Source: Hormiphora californensis (taxonomy: Eukaryota; Ctenophora; Tentaculata; Cydippida; Pleurobrachiidae). Taken from it: DNA of 64,000 bases. The notes below the pieces were generated by a model. That model ran no database searches. It saw only the letters and a list, made by a program, of their open reading frames with translations, and was not told the origin of the DNA. This document shows, piece after piece, positions 24,201 to 34,452 of this stretch (the stretch's first letter is position 1; each line of letters begins with the position of its first letter). The stretch spans positions 3,940,496 to 4,004,495 of the forward strand of contig CM035357.1 of assembly GCA_020137815.1 (NCBI GenBank), written 5' to 3'. The position numbers were made by a program, and so were the translations under genes.

Positions 24201-25927
24201 CTCACCGTCTTTGCGATATCATGTTACCGACTCAAACTGGTCATCTCGCCCTTCCACCAGATCTCACTGCGATCAGCCCGGATCTTGATTGGTTTTATTT
24301 GGCTACTGGCACTAACCCCACTTGTCGTGATAGAGTCCTACCAACTAGGGACACACTTCGACCCGAACATTGCGAGGTGTGTCGGGGACATTTACGACCA
24401 TGACGAGGCCAGGGGACCTCTGATGATCTTGGTAGGGATCATCGTCTTTATACCTTTGTTTGGAATTGTCGGTATCAATTTTGGCCTATTGGGGGTCGCT
24501 CTCCGTCTCCAAAGCTCCAGAAACAGCGGTCCAAGTCGTGGAATTAACTTTAAAGGTCCTCTGGACATCCTGGCTCTGTCTGGTCTGCTCATGTTCAGCT
24601 GGGGTCCCTACCTCGTCTACACTTTCATCAAGATCAAAACACCCGAGGTCTCTCAACAGTTCACCCTAGTGGTTTTCAATTTCCTTCTCCTCAACGTCTT
24701 TGGTAATCCCTTTCTCTACACGATTACCAATAGAAGATTCGGCCGATATGTCCGCAGTTTGCTCTGTGGCTTGCTAGGAAAAAGGCAGACTATTATAGGG
24801 AGTCAGGCTACCACTAGCGGGACAAATGGAAACGAAATCACCAGGGAACGGAACCACCAGGGAACAATCACTGACGCCTGACTGTAACTAAGCCCTGCTA
24901 ATTAGAACATTTTTTCCTGTAAAAGGTTTTAGGATGGAGTCAGCAGAGATACTGATATAGCTGCCTAGTGTCTGATTCTTTGATTAATCACTTGAACTTG
25001 TCCCCGAATTGGCGATGAGTAACAGTAATTCAGACTTTTTGAGATAGCAAGAATATTTTTCGGAGAAATGAACCATAATGCTCCATAAACAAGAAAGCAC
25101 TGAATCACTTATTTAGTTACAATCATGTTGGCCGCCCAGGAAGCAGTGCACGACCTTCAAGACGGGCGAAAAAATCAAAAAATGTTATTGTTAGCGGACT
25201 GCGTCTTGGAAGTAGTGGACCGTGCAGTTATAGTGGGCAACGGTTTATATGTGGGCGGCCAATATGACGAAGAATATGATTTGATGAGTAAACACACACA
25301 CGTGCACACACATTGATCAAGCTCAATTTTTGCTAGCGAAAAAGTAGAAAATTGCTGAAAATTATTTGCGAGAAAAGCTCTGGACAAGCAAAACTATTAT
25401 GTAATTTGTTTTTCGGACAACCCGGTCAAAATACATGACCTAGGACCGATCTCCACAATACAGCCGGACTCCGATTTACCGGGATCCTCGGGGCGGGAAA
25501 GGGTTTTGCCCGGTAAATCGGGGTCAAATACTGTTGATTTCCTATATCGGGGGAAGTTTATCCTCCTGTTAAATTGGGGTTCCGGTAAATCGGGGCCCGG
25601 TAAATCGGGGTCCGACTGTAGTATAATATCTAGTCGAGGTTTCGTCATCTTTTACAATATCCCATGATGTTTCCATAACCCTCTCTCTCTCCATACACAG
25701 GTTCTAGAAAACCTTGATGAAGGTGAAGCAGCCCGGGATACCCTTGAAACAGACCTAGCAGCCCTTGAGGACGAACTAGAGAAGTTACTTGCTGAGGTCA
25801 GCGCTGCCCAGGGCCTCAGTAGTCAGGCAGATGAACAGATTGAGATGGCCAGTAGACAGATTAAGGAAAATGAGGAGGAAAGTGACAGGTGAGATGACAA
25901 ACAAACAGACAGACAGACAGACAGACG

Positions 25928-25991
<64 letters not shown>

Positions 25992-27216
25992 GGTGAGATG
26001 AAAAACAAACAAACAGACAGGTGAGATGACAAACAAACAGACAGACAGACATACAGACAGGTGAGATGACAAACAAACAGACAGACAGACAGACAGACAG
26101 GTGAGATGACAAACAAACAGACAGACAGACAGACAGGTGAGATGATAAACAAACAAATAGACAGACATACAGACAGGTGAGATGACAAACAAACAAATAG
26201 ACAGACAGACAGGTGAGAGATATTGGAGCTATTACAATAACACCCACCTCTCAATTTTTCTCGAACTATGGATCTACTAAGATCATAGTTTAAGTTACAA
26301 CGTTTCCCATGGCGTATAATATGACCGAGTTTTTTTTTTCGTTCTTCTGCTATAATCAGTTAACTTGTTAGACAAGTAAACCCTGTCAGAGCATTGGCCT
26401 GACCCATTCTCGGAGCGCGCGAGAACTGTGGTCAGAGCATTGGCCTGACAGAGTAAACCGGCACCCAGAAAACCCCAGTTCCCATGCTTCTAAAACCAAA
26501 TAATGACGACACTCCTCTCTCAGGTTGTCGGAGTTATACGACAAGGTAGCGGATGAGGTATCGGATTTGGAGGATCAGGTGTCGGATCAGATCACAGAGA
26601 CTTCAGAGGGTGCACAACTTAGCAAAGAGGTGGAAGAGGCCGTTAGGGCAAAGATAGAGAAAGTGGAAGATCTGGCTGAAACGTAGGTGTTACCTGATTT
26701 GGCCACATTGATACCTGAGTGAGATCGACGTCGCGTGCGACTGAGATCGATCTCGCATAGGTTGCAATGGAGCCAATTACCTGATTACATCACATCTAGA
26801 TTCCATATCCAGATCACATATCGATATTCGATAGCATATAGCGATGAATTTTTATGAATATCCCCCCAAAAACATATCGAGATTACGTTATTTCCGAATT
26901 CCCAAAAACACAATATTAATTATATTTTTTGACAGTTAACCCTTTCAGCGCGATAAAGCATGTTATATGACACATTTGACATTTCATTTCTAAATAATTA
27001 GATCTGAGGAAGAATTTCATTTCATTTGTGGTGTTCCAATTTCACTAACATTTCTCTGATCTTTCCCTATATTCCAGGTTTATCGCTCAACAGGATCTAC
27101 TAATTGATCTGAGTGGGGAGCTAGTTGAGGTGGAGAAAACACTGGATGACGTGCTAGAGAAGATCGAGATTAAAAGCAGATGGCACGCAAACTGCGCTAA
27201 TGACATCCCTGCATAA
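9220..27216 (+). CDS. Laminin chain, 3' two thirds (14 exons), gamma-like with a beta-type knob
   Basis: Exons: 9220-9281, 9666-9842, 9981-10101, 10589-10715, 10842-11043, 11364-11520, 11806-11924, 12155-12241, 18784-20396, 20872-21097, 21213-21421, 25701-25888, 26524-26682, 27078-27216. All join in phase (about 1195 codons). This is a secreted basement-membrane subunit. Order: LE (EGF-like) modules; an L4/LamB domain (about 9981-11400, ending [18 protein letters not shown]); further LE modules; then a coiled coil from about 19510. Within the coil is the cluster [19 protein letters not shown] (20188-20244), which looks like the Lbeta knob of beta chains. The L4 domain is typical of gamma and alpha chains. 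The C terminus is [11 protein letters not shown], with a Cys where beta and gamma chains form their last disulfide. The N-terminal LN domain is not in view; exons upstream of 9220 must lie left of the window or be missing. Confidence 0.9.
9395..9470 (+). repeat. Member of a small dispersed repeat (gtcagagcattggcctg family)
   Basis: Contains ctgtcagagcattggcctg and then the inverted words gattctcg and aagaatcg. Relatives lie at 26384-26450, 31091-31112, 36138-36214 and, more diverged, 28970-29020 and 47755-47830. The copy at 36138 shows an 11-bp target duplication. Confidence 0.6.
14188..15053. mobile_element. Pogo/Tigger-like non-autonomous element
   Basis: Inverted ends CAGTCGGACCCCGATTTAG and its complement, with TA on both sides (14186-14187 and 15054-15055). 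Subterminal repeats of accccgatttagggac are present. This end sequence and TA target are typical of pogo/Tigger elements. Related copies or fragments lie at about 2040-2090, 23405-23480, 25461-25618, 35783-36602, 38940-43331 and 49146-49245. Confidence 0.8.
15670..15787. repeat. 11-bp tandem repeat (ctgatattgat)
   Basis: About ten copies. The array lies downstream of the stop codon of the minus-strand gene at 15855-16699, possibly in its 3' UTR. Confidence 0.9.
15855..16699 (-). CDS. Small single-pass membrane protein with a Pro/Tyr-rich tail
   Basis: Two exons, 16699-16558 and 16423-15855, joined in phase (236 aa). Order: signal peptide [20 protein letters not shown]; a short Arg/Thr/Ser extracellular segment; a transmembrane helix ([20 protein letters not shown]); juxtamembrane CCCKKC, which could be palmitoylated; then a cytoplasmic tail with many AYPPP repeats, [10 protein letters not shown] and a final GTYPPV. 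Such tails bind WW domains or form flexible low-complexity segments. The architecture recalls CYYR1, WBP1 or VOPP1-type proteins but lacks their extracellular Cys cluster, so I give no name. The gene lies inside the large laminin intron on the opposite strand, within the arms of the long-inverted-repeat transposon. The stop is TGA at 15857-15855. Confidence 0.8.
17108..17190 (+). ncRNA. Hammerhead-ribozyme-like motif in a possible retroelement tail
   Basis: Contains ctgatgatgacgttaaacgt then cgaaacc, that is CTGATGA, a 5-bp stem gacgt/acgtc with loop taa, and GAAAC. This is the order of the hammerhead catalytic core. One extra T separates the core from the stem, and I could not define stems I and III, so activity is doubtful. 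Penelope-like retroelements often carry such motifs near their ends. Confidence 0.3.
17600..18070. repeat. Dispersed repeat with gcacgtgca words
   Basis: Contains tctgcacgtgcagtataaac, aaattataatagagactaga and cacctccttggcaacccc. The same blocks recur at 39590-39845, 40140-40290 and 42420-42560. No coding potential. Confidence 0.7.
20411..20453. repeat. (GTTT)n microsatellite
   Basis: About ten copies of the tetranucleotide just inside the intron after the long laminin exon. Confidence 0.95.
20602..20785. repeat. Perfect 184-bp palindrome
   Basis: The arms of 92 bp are exact complements around the centre at 20693/20694 (cccaaactt/aagtttggg), with no spacer and no mismatch that I can find. 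It lies in a laminin intron 86 bp upstream of the next exon. Confidence 0.9.
20786..20843. repeat. Second perfect palindrome, 58 bp, abutting the first
   Basis: The arms of 29 bp are exact complements and start at the base after the first palindrome ends. The laminin acceptor follows at 20870-20871. Confidence 0.9.
22037..23334. mobile_element. Palindromic piggyBac-like MITE, copy B
   Basis: Same ends as copy A (GGGTACGCTAACC / GGTTAGCGTACCC) and flanked by TTAA at 22033-22036 and 23335-23338. Nearly the whole element is two complementary arms with a short centre near 22690. It lies in a laminin intron. The frames at 22439-22931 are read from the arms and are not genes. Confidence 0.85.
23522..23601. 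repeat. 5-bp tandem repeat (gggct)n
   Basis: About sixteen copies of gggct between a pogo-like fragment and the GPCR gene. Confidence 0.95.
23889..24881 (+). CDS. Rhodopsin-like (class A) G-protein-coupled receptor, intronless
   Basis: A single open frame of 330 aa with seven hydrophobic segments. TM1 has GNGLVL (the GN of class A). TM2 has [10 protein letters not shown] (class A LAxAD). A Trp-rich ECL1 ([10 protein letters not shown]) gives the conserved Cys before TM3. TM3 ends [11 protein letters not shown], where the DRY position is replaced by YRL. TM6 has FSWGPY in place of CWxP. TM7 has NPFLY for NPxxY, followed by an 8th-helix-like region and a polar tail. It starts MNDTSE, with a likely N-glycosylation site. 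The ligand is unknown; such divergent receptors are abundant in cnidarians. The gene sits on the same strand inside the laminin intron 21422-25700 with no intron of its own, which suggests retroposition or an ancestrally intronless family. Confidence 0.9.
   Translation: MNDTSEIYLTTSQTIPLAIYCFFVTFFGLTGNGLVLYSSLRYDAIKLDQVSLEFVRNLALADILYTICIVLPQFVTFAARRWVLGPVNCVLQGEIVMVPSSLNTLTVFAISCYRLKLVISPFHQISLRSARILIGFIWLLALTPLVVIESYQLGTHFDPNIARCVGDIYDHDEARGPLMILVGIIVFIPLFGIVGINFGLLGVALRLQSSRNSGPSRGINFKGPLDILALSGLLMFSWGPYLVYTFIKIKTPEVSQQFTLVVFNFLLLNVFGNPFLYTITNRRFGRYVRSLLCGLLGKRQTIIGSQATTSGTNGNEITRERNHQGTITDA
25461..25618. mobile_element. Short pogo-like MITE
   Basis: A 158-bp internally deleted relative of the 14188-15053 element. 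It has TA flanks and repeated cggtaaatcgggg words. It lies about 80 bp upstream of a laminin exon. Confidence 0.8.
25889..26218. repeat. (GACA)n minisatellite with repeated copies of the laminin splice donor
   Basis: The array starts at the donor of exon 25701-25888 (gacag|gtgagatgacaaacaaac) and repeats that donor segment with GACA spacers. Further gtgaga words stand at about 25993, 26021, 26061, 26101, 26136, 26176 and 26212. The long frames on the other strand are read through the array and are not genes. Confidence 0.9.
26384..26450 (+). repeat. gtcagagcattggcctg repeat element
   Basis: Two copies of gtcagagcattggcctga flank ccattctcg...cgagaactgtg. It has the same layout as the element at 36138-36214. 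Confidence 0.7.
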
Positions 27217-28107
27217 GAAGAAGAAGATTCCCGCATGGATATATATTCTGTGTGAAAAGACACTTTGAGCTGGGACTCGTCACGGTCTTTATTGATCAAG
27301 AGATAGAGAGAGAGAAAGATAAAGAGAGAAAGATAGAAAGAGATAGAGAGAGAGAGAGAGAGAGAGATAAAGAGAGAAAGATAGAGAGAGAAAGAGAGTT
27401 TTATATTTACATGTGCGGAGCACCATGTGTTTTTATCAGACAGACCTGGAAATTATAGTATGGTAGAAGGGTCACAAGCTACAGTTGTAACGAAAACTGT
27501 ATTGTTTAGTGGTATAGTATGAAAGATTTTGTAAACTATAGTTCAGTAGAAAGTACAGATACCTATGTGATTAATTTTATAGATTAGGGTGATTCATCAT
27601 TCATGGGGAATGACAGAGAGTTGATTTATACTATTCATACATCCACTAAAATGTTTCTACTAATGTATAATATGTAATTGATTGAATATATCTATTAACT
27701 TTCTCAAATTAATATCATAGAGGGGTATCACTGCACAGTGAGAGAAGTAATGCAGTAGTGGTGATTTGACTGTTAGTGTTAATTGCTGACGAGGGAATTA
27801 ACTTGGGCATATAATGACGATATGACCCTCTAATATTCGGTTGACGAGAGATTTATTAAAGCCTTTATATTGTAGAAAACAGATGGATTTATTCTTTTTA
27901 CAAAAAAAATTCCGTGTTTTGGGCTCGTACCATTTAGAAAAATGTTGAACCGATCAAAAACGCGCAAAATCGAGAAAATCGTTCAACGTTTTTAGATCCA
28001 TGGCCATGAAACTTTGTCAATCTCAATTCTCGATCTCATGGATTGAAGAAAGCCGATCAGGCAACGACCAACCCTGAACCCTCCCCCCTCTCTTTCTCTC
28101 TCTCTCA

Positions 28108-28174
<67 letters not shown>

Positions 28175-28735
28175 TCTCTTCCTGGATTCCCAGGCAATGA
28201 ACCTGTCCCCACCCAGCACCAGCACCGCACGAACAGAGCTAAGCTGATTAGCCGCACCCATACATGTTTTCCCTGGCCCAATTTGCGAGTGATTTGGTAG
28301 AGAGTGAGGTAGAGAAGGAGAGAGTAAGAAAGAGAGAGAGATAGAATTATAAAGAGAGACGTAGAGAGTTAGAGTGAAATAGTAGGCCTCAGTACGAGAG
28401 AAAGAGAGAAAAAGAAGGAAATAAAGAAGCAAAAAAAGAAACAAGACTGGCTGCCGTTTTCCTGCTATACTTACACGACGCGTACTATCACGTAGTTGCC
28501 AGTTTCTCTCACTTTGCTCTCACTTTGTGCAGTAATTGCATTGCTCTCTCATCAGCCAGAATTCTCTTCTTAGTTAAAGTAACGATCTCTCCTACTCTCA
28601 TCATCAATCCCTGGCCTGCTCTTGAACTAGCAGGAAATTAGTGCGAGAGAGAGAAATCTCATATTCCTGACACATTGTAACAAGCTTGTCTCGTGGCACA
28701 TAAATTGCTCTCTTTCTATCTCCGCTCCATTGTCA
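27217..28735. other. Intergenic stretch after laminin: 3' UTR and microsatellites
   Basis: The laminin 3' UTR presumably starts here. GA-rich repeats run at 27298-27400, and a (TC)n tract at about 28100-28170 lies among AT-rich single-copy sequence. I expected a signal-peptide exon for the next gene and could not identify one. Confidence 0.6.
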
Positions 28736-28751
28736 TTCAGCTGCTGCCAAA

Positions 28752-30515
28752 ATGTCAACAACGACAACCTCATGTCCCTCGACAAGGAAACAGCCCTTGG
28801 CAACATCTTGTGATGTCGAGGGGAGGTGCTGTTTAGATAAAGCCTCTTGTAGCAGCGACAGGTTAGAGTTCACACACCATATATGGGCATCACGTGACTT
28901 ACAAAAAAGCCACACACAAGCCAGGACCGTCCCTGACTGTATATTTTATAACCTCTAGTCAGGCCAAATATGCTCTGACCACAGTTCTCATGCGCTCCGC
29001 CAATTGCAATGCTCTGACTGTATAACCTCCTCTAGGTTCCTCTGCATCAATTATCTGTCTGTCTGTGAGGATGGTTATTGCGGAGTCAGTAATTACACAT
29101 CATCAGTCTGCTGTCCCACCTCCTCACAGGTAGTAACTAGTAAAATTCAGATCTGTTTTATCGATCTTAGCATCGCTAAAAAGCGTGTGACTTTACCACC
29201 TACCCCTACTTAGTGTTGTGTATCGGATGGGCGGTTATCATGCTGTGTTGAGACAGATATTTGGTGGAAATGGCCTGCTATCATCGCCAGCTCATCCTTC
29301 CTCTTTCTCACCCTCATTCTCCTCGCCATAACCTTTAGACATACTCGGGTAATGAACGTTTATTGTTTGTTTATCGTAGGGCGTATGTTTGTAGGGCGTA
29401 TGTTTGTAGGGCGTATGTTTGTTTATCGTAGGGCGTTTTATATTAGGAAACAGTTTGAAGTTGACTTGTTGACAAAAACGATGACACGCTTTTTTTCTTT
29501 GCTCAAGTTTTCAGAGTTTGTCCATTTTCTAATCCGCATGATATATTATAGGCCAGGACGCGTTACCGGGGCCGTCCCCACGTGATACACTGTGATGTAA
29601 TACCCACACCGCCCCCTCCACCATACCAAATGCACTGGAAGACATCTCTTGTTCTGGGATCTCCACCTCTTTACAGGGAGTCAGAGGTATGCAGTATCCC
29701 GCTTTAAAAAACTGCCATCGTAGAAATCTACCATGTCTGTTGGCCATTATCAATTGCGAATTCAATCAGCACCTGCCGATTGTCGCTTGCTTCAGTAAGA
29801 ACTAAGAGTCGTATGATTTCCCTCATAATGTCATAGGAGAAATATGAGAAGAAATGAAGTTAGGAGTTGATTATGGCCGTATAGCCGGACGATTAATCTA
29901 ATTTAAAATTGTGAGCGATTTATTAGATGGGAATGATTAAGAAATTTGACTAGACTCCAGCTCCAAGCCCAGTACTTGCACACATATTTAACTATTCCCA
30001 AGCTAACGGCATATGGAACTCTAATAATATTCACGTATGAAGTGCTTTATGTTATAGTAGGCTGCTATGATCTAAATTTAGCTGCGTCTATTAAAAGATT
30101 TTTAAGACTCTATCCAGTATCCACGGCGTGCCTTGTGAAATTTTAACACAAATGCTGCCAAAAACCACTGCTTGTACGTGGTAGCTGACGAGGGTCTATA
30201 TAATGACGATTGACGCTATACTACAGTGCAGGAATATCAATTATCATGGATGACTTTTTCATTTTCTTCTAAAGTCTTATTACCGGTATCTTCCCCTATA
30301 AAAACTGTCTCCCTCAGGTAGATACCTGTTCAGTGCAAGCTTCAACGACCCTGGAGAGACTCTCTAACCTGGCTACAACGGACACCCACCACTATCACAC
30401 CACAGAAAGTGTGACTGATTACCATCCTACATCCAGTACTCTGACATCACTGGATAGTGACGAGACTAGGACTATGTCAGCTGTTGGCAACGATGTTGTT
30501 CTGTACCGTCTATAA
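28752..30515 (+). CDS. Cys-rich single-pass membrane protein with PPxY motifs (WBP1/VOPP1-like layout)
   Basis: Exons: 28752-28861 (open upstream to an acceptor at about 28740), 29036-29129, 29214-29348, 29552-29686, 30318-30515, all in phase (223 aa from this ATG). Order: a Cys-rich segment with about 14 Cys (TSCDVEGRCC, CVSDGRLSCC); a transmembrane helix after WWKWP (IIASSSFLFLTLILLAITF); a basic stop-transfer (RHTRARTRYRGR); then PPPPPYQ and SPPLYRES, both WW-domain ligands; and a Ser/Thr-rich tail ending VVLYRL. This order matches the CYYR1/WBP1/VOPP1/Shisa-like group, whose members recruit NEDD4-type ligases; the role here is inferred. No signal peptide is in the listed exons. Because the first exon is open to its acceptor, an upstream exon probably supplies it. 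Confidence 0.75.
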
Positions 30516-31330
30516 TAATCCGGTTTACTGTATTTATAGTACGTGTTTTTTTGTGCGTTACATTTTGTATGAAGGATTGTTATATGTGTGAACATATATG
30601 ACGTGTGTTTGCATGGTTTTTAATGAATTTATTTCAGTTTGAGATATATTTTGTACGAACAAACGATCTGCGTTTAAATTATTGGAAACAGCCGGTGGAG
30701 ATATCGTGATTCGATTGGGAACATGTGGTTTGAAACCAAGAGTTGTTGCCAAATGTGGCATATGTTTTGTTTGCCAAACGTACATTCCTTCATCATAGCT
30801 TCCACACCCCTTTTTACGTGAGCTATTGGAGAATCATCACTGCAGTTTATATATTCCATTCCAGTTCTAAACTCATGTGTTTGTTGTTCACATATCGAGG
30901 GATTTTTGGTTTAAAACAATGTGGTAACTATTGTAACTCTTGTTACTAACCATGGTAACTAACCATGGTAACTAACTGGGTAACTAACTTTGGATTTATT
31001 TTACCGGTTCTGTAGTCGCGACTACTATAGCTCTGTGTAACTACAAATAAACCTGTATACTTCACCCCGCGAGTATACTGCGGATTTACCCTGTCAGAGC
31101 ATTGGCCTGTATACTTCACCGACCGGATTTACTCTGCTATTTTTAGTTTCACCATGGACAGTTTGTATGAGATGGGGTCCGGGATGCATGATCACATACA
31201 CACGTGTTGGTGTATACATTCTGAATAATGACTGTACGAAAACTTTCACACTACTCATTTTACAATTTGTTCATAAATGTTGACGTTGTACTAAGACTGC
31301 AGAGTCTGGAATAGAAGACATTGGGGGACA
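30516..31330. other. Gene-free AT-rich stretch
   Basis: Contains one short gtcagagcattggcctg repeat (31091-31112) and (actaac)-rich words at 30940-30990. I see no gene. Confidence 0.5.
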
Positions 31331-31336
31331 ACAGTC

Positions 31337-31432
31337 GTGCCTGAACCTCAGGTTCAGGCCACGGCTATTTTCAACTGAAGCTGAGACCTGAGATTTCAGG
31401 TTTCAGTTGAAAATAGGCGTGGCCTGAACCTG
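31337..31432. repeat. Hairpin with about 40-bp arms
   Basis: tgaacctcaggttcaggcca at the left pairs with its complement ending at 31432. The arms contain the smaller palindrome gaacctcaggttc. The loop is about 20 bp. Possibly a tiny MITE. Confidence 0.7.
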
Positions 31433-31732
31433 AGGTTCTAAGTACTGTCTGAGTTTCCAATTGTTACTTCCTTAATTGCTGTCTACACCTGGCACCATGT
31501 TTAGGAGACTTTTCCAGATATTACAACGCTTGCACCCTGTACGTGTTGTACATACATATACTTCTGTGTGTATGTACATTGTACATACATCTACTTCTGT
31601 GTGTATATACATTATACATTGTTTATAACGCTACGTACGTGTATATATGTACATTATATATTTTTTGTGTTTCCTCCCCATACATTGTTTATAATTGGAG
31701 AATACATTTAGCTTTGTATATCAATTTTATCA

Positions 31733-32640
31733 CTGCGCTGGCAAGCGCAAAGGTGACCATCCCCTCCCCCCAGCCGCGCGTGCCAGAGTGCAGTAATAAC
31801 TTTTTTCAGTTTTTAGCCAAAAATGGCATTTTGCGACGCCCATAGGGAGGCCCCCACTGCACCGATCGGTCTGAAATTTGGTATACAGTGTCACATAGTC
31901 TAGATCTACTGTAGTTTAAAAGGGCAAGTCTCTATCTCTTTTAGTTTTAGAGATACAGCATCGTGCCAAAAGCAATAAATGTCCCGGGTCTATCTATGTA
32001 TCTATGTATCTATGTATCTATGGATAGACGCTGTTTTTACCAAATTTATAATCATTTTTGAGAGAAAACGACATAAGATAGACACTTCTCGTTTGTTGCA
32101 TTCGAAAGATAATCGTTCAAATTGTGTAGACGAATAGTTTTCATGTTCTAGGTCCAACCAGAACGTCTTAACAAACTGTCATAAAGATAAGAGTTTTTTC
32201 AAATCAACCAAATTTCTTTGAGCTCAATTTACACCCTGAAGACGGCTTCTGATTGAAAAACGGAGACCGCACTTACGAAAGATAATCGTCTATACTTTCA
32301 GAAACTATATCGCGAATTTGTGAAACTCTATTTCTAAGGGTCTCAAATCGCGTCTGAAGTGTTAAGACTGTATGAAAATAGATATGACGATAATGCGTTT
32401 TTCGCCAGAGCGACCTCAAATCTTGTCCAATCGATCTCAAACTTGGTCAGCATCTTTATCTAGATGAGCCTGATAATAATATATCCCTATCTTGACGTTA
32501 TAACGTCGTGACGTCACGCTATGACGTCATAATGACGTCAAAATTTAAATTTTCGTATTTTAGCGATTCCTGACGGTCTTTACACGTCCAGACATGTCTT
32601 ACATTGTATTTCACATCAGAAAATACCAAAAATATACCCC
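31733..32640. other. AT-rich stretch without recognised features
   Basis: Includes a short (tatc/tatg)n array at 31985-32022 and the words caaaggtgaccat, which also occur in the TIRs at 32647-32916. It may belong to a larger degraded transposon. Confidence 0.4.
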
Positions 32641-32646
32641 AATTAT

Positions 32647-32916
32647 GCCAAAAACTAACAGAAATTAGTTGGCTGGAAAGGTGACCATTTTGTTGTCAAA
32701 CTGACACCTTTGCCCGGCCCGGGTTACGGATATGATCGATGGTAAATCATGGGGTAAATCAGGAAGAAAGAGAAAGAGAGAGAGAGAAAGTGAAAGAGAG
32801 AGAAAGAAATTAGAGAGGGAAAGATAATGATGAAACCCGGAGAGGGCAAAGGTGTCAGTTTGACAACAAAATGGTCACCTTTCCAGCCAACTAATTTCTG
32901 TTAGTTTTTGGCATAA
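32647..32916. mobile_element. MITE with 70-bp terminal inverted repeats
   Basis: The left arm 32647-32717 (aaaactaacagaaattagtt ... cacctttgccc) is matched by a near-perfect complement at about 32846-32916. The centre is GA-rich. Confidence 0.75.
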
Positions 32917-32967
32917 TTTACTATAATTGTCTATTGTTTAGTGATTACAAAATCATCGTCGCGTGGG

Positions 32968-33283
32968 AGTAGAGTGGTTCCCTTGGCCTTCGTGGCTTCG
33001 TGGGATGACGCTGCTATCAAGCTGTTGAACACAGGGAAGACTCATTTATTTATGCACAACGTTTTGGGTAAATGCCACATAATCATGTGTAATGTGATAG
33101 ACAATGCCACACCTCTTTGAAAACTTAAAGAACTGTCACATATTAGCTAGAGGGGCTTTGTCTATCAGATTACACATGATTATGGCGCATTTAGCCGAGA
33201 CGTTGTGAACAAATGAGTCCTCCTTGTGTTCAACAGCTGGGTAGCAGCGTCACCCCACGAAGGGAACCAGCCTACTTGTATCA
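32968..33283. mobile_element. Foldback MITE, about 315 bp
   Basis: The outer ends ggttcccttggccttcgtgg and tcaccccacgaagggaacca are inverted. The arms pair along most of their length, including caacgtt/gacgttgtg and acacatgattatg. A fragment of one end (ggttcccttcgtggggtgac) is also at 9569-9592. Confidence 0.7.
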
Positions 33284-33776
33284 CAATGGATATCCTACAC
33301 ATGTCATAATTAACTCTAGTCTCTATGATTCCTAAATCAACTGAAACTTATACTGCGTTTTGGTTACTCAGCAACGTTTTGGTTGATCACTAAACTTGCA
33401 CTTGCAGTTTACTCTGTCTGGCGCCACAGTATAAGCATCAGTATAATACTACAGGACACTGCAGTAAACAATGTTATTTCGCAATTTTAATTTAACTCCA
33501 AACACGGTTAAATGTTGCGAAACATGAAAGTAATTAGTATGGCTTGAATCGTGATTCTCAGTTAGGAAATGCATTCGATCAGTATCTAAATTGTTCAACA
33601 TAGTCTTGATAAGTGCATACAGCAGAGACGTAGATGAAATTGAAACAATGCACAAATCACATCATCGATATAACACTGATAGCTAGTTGTTTATTCATTT
33701 GTCAATAGCTGTTTAGTTTCCTATATATGCTATGTGTTTGTGTATGTTCAGGGGTATACCTAACACACATACATAT

Positions 33777-34452
33777 ATACCCTGCTAACTTAAATAATGC
33801 GCCAGTGGCGAGAAGTCCCACTAGCGCGCTCTCAGTAAACAGCCAGTCCAGCGGCAGATTATTTCCCACTGGCAGGTTATTTATTTTTAACTCCTACGTA
33901 ACATTCAAAGTGTGTGTAAATGATCAGTTCTTACTAAAATACAGAGGGAACACTATGTGCAACACTTACACACTACATTGGAGAGAAAGAAAGGACACAT
34001 TCCGTCAATTACTCTCTCTTTATCTCCCCTTTTGTCTCACTATCTCTTTCTCTGTGTTATTTGTGACATGCCCCTTATCAGGCTATTTCTTTCACTCTCT
34101 TTCCTTAGCAACTGCTTAGTAACTGTTACCAAACAGTGTACACTCAATTGTGACGTGTTTTTAACTATTTCTCAGTTCTCTTTGTGTGTTTTGATTAGTG
34201 TTCTCTCTCTTGTTGGTGTGTAATACTTGAAATAAACAACTAAAGCAGGGTATATAACCCATAAACTCTGACCACTGGCACGTTATAGGTTTAAACCCCT
34301 CCGCCTCTCCCTCGGCTCCGCCTCGGGATCGTCGTCGTGATTTAAACCAGTTTATCCGCCAGCGGCGGATAAACTCCAGCTAACTTCTCCCAGCGGCGCG
34401 CTGGGAGAAAGTTATCTGAAATAACGCGCCAGTGGCCAGAGTTTATGCCTCA
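33777..34452 (+). mobile_element. cgccagtggcg element, copy 1
   Basis: About 680 bp containing several gccagtggcg/gccactggc words near the ends and two long GC-rich hairpins (ccctccgcctctccctcggc; tctcccagcggcgcgctggg). A very similar copy lies inverted at 56803-57475. The frames inside (33727-34223 and 57057-57568) match each other only because the element is repeated. Confidence 0.7.

Noticed and set aside
25785-26254. Frames with repeated CLSVCLSVC on the minus strand
   Set aside because: They are readings of the (GACA)n minisatellite in all three frames.
28043-28444. Frames with Ser/Leu or Arg/Glu runs
   Set aside because: They are read through a (TC)n microsatellite.
33727-34223. Gene shared with 57057-57568
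   Set aside because: Similarity is explained by two inverted copies of one mobile element; the frames contain no recognisable domain.
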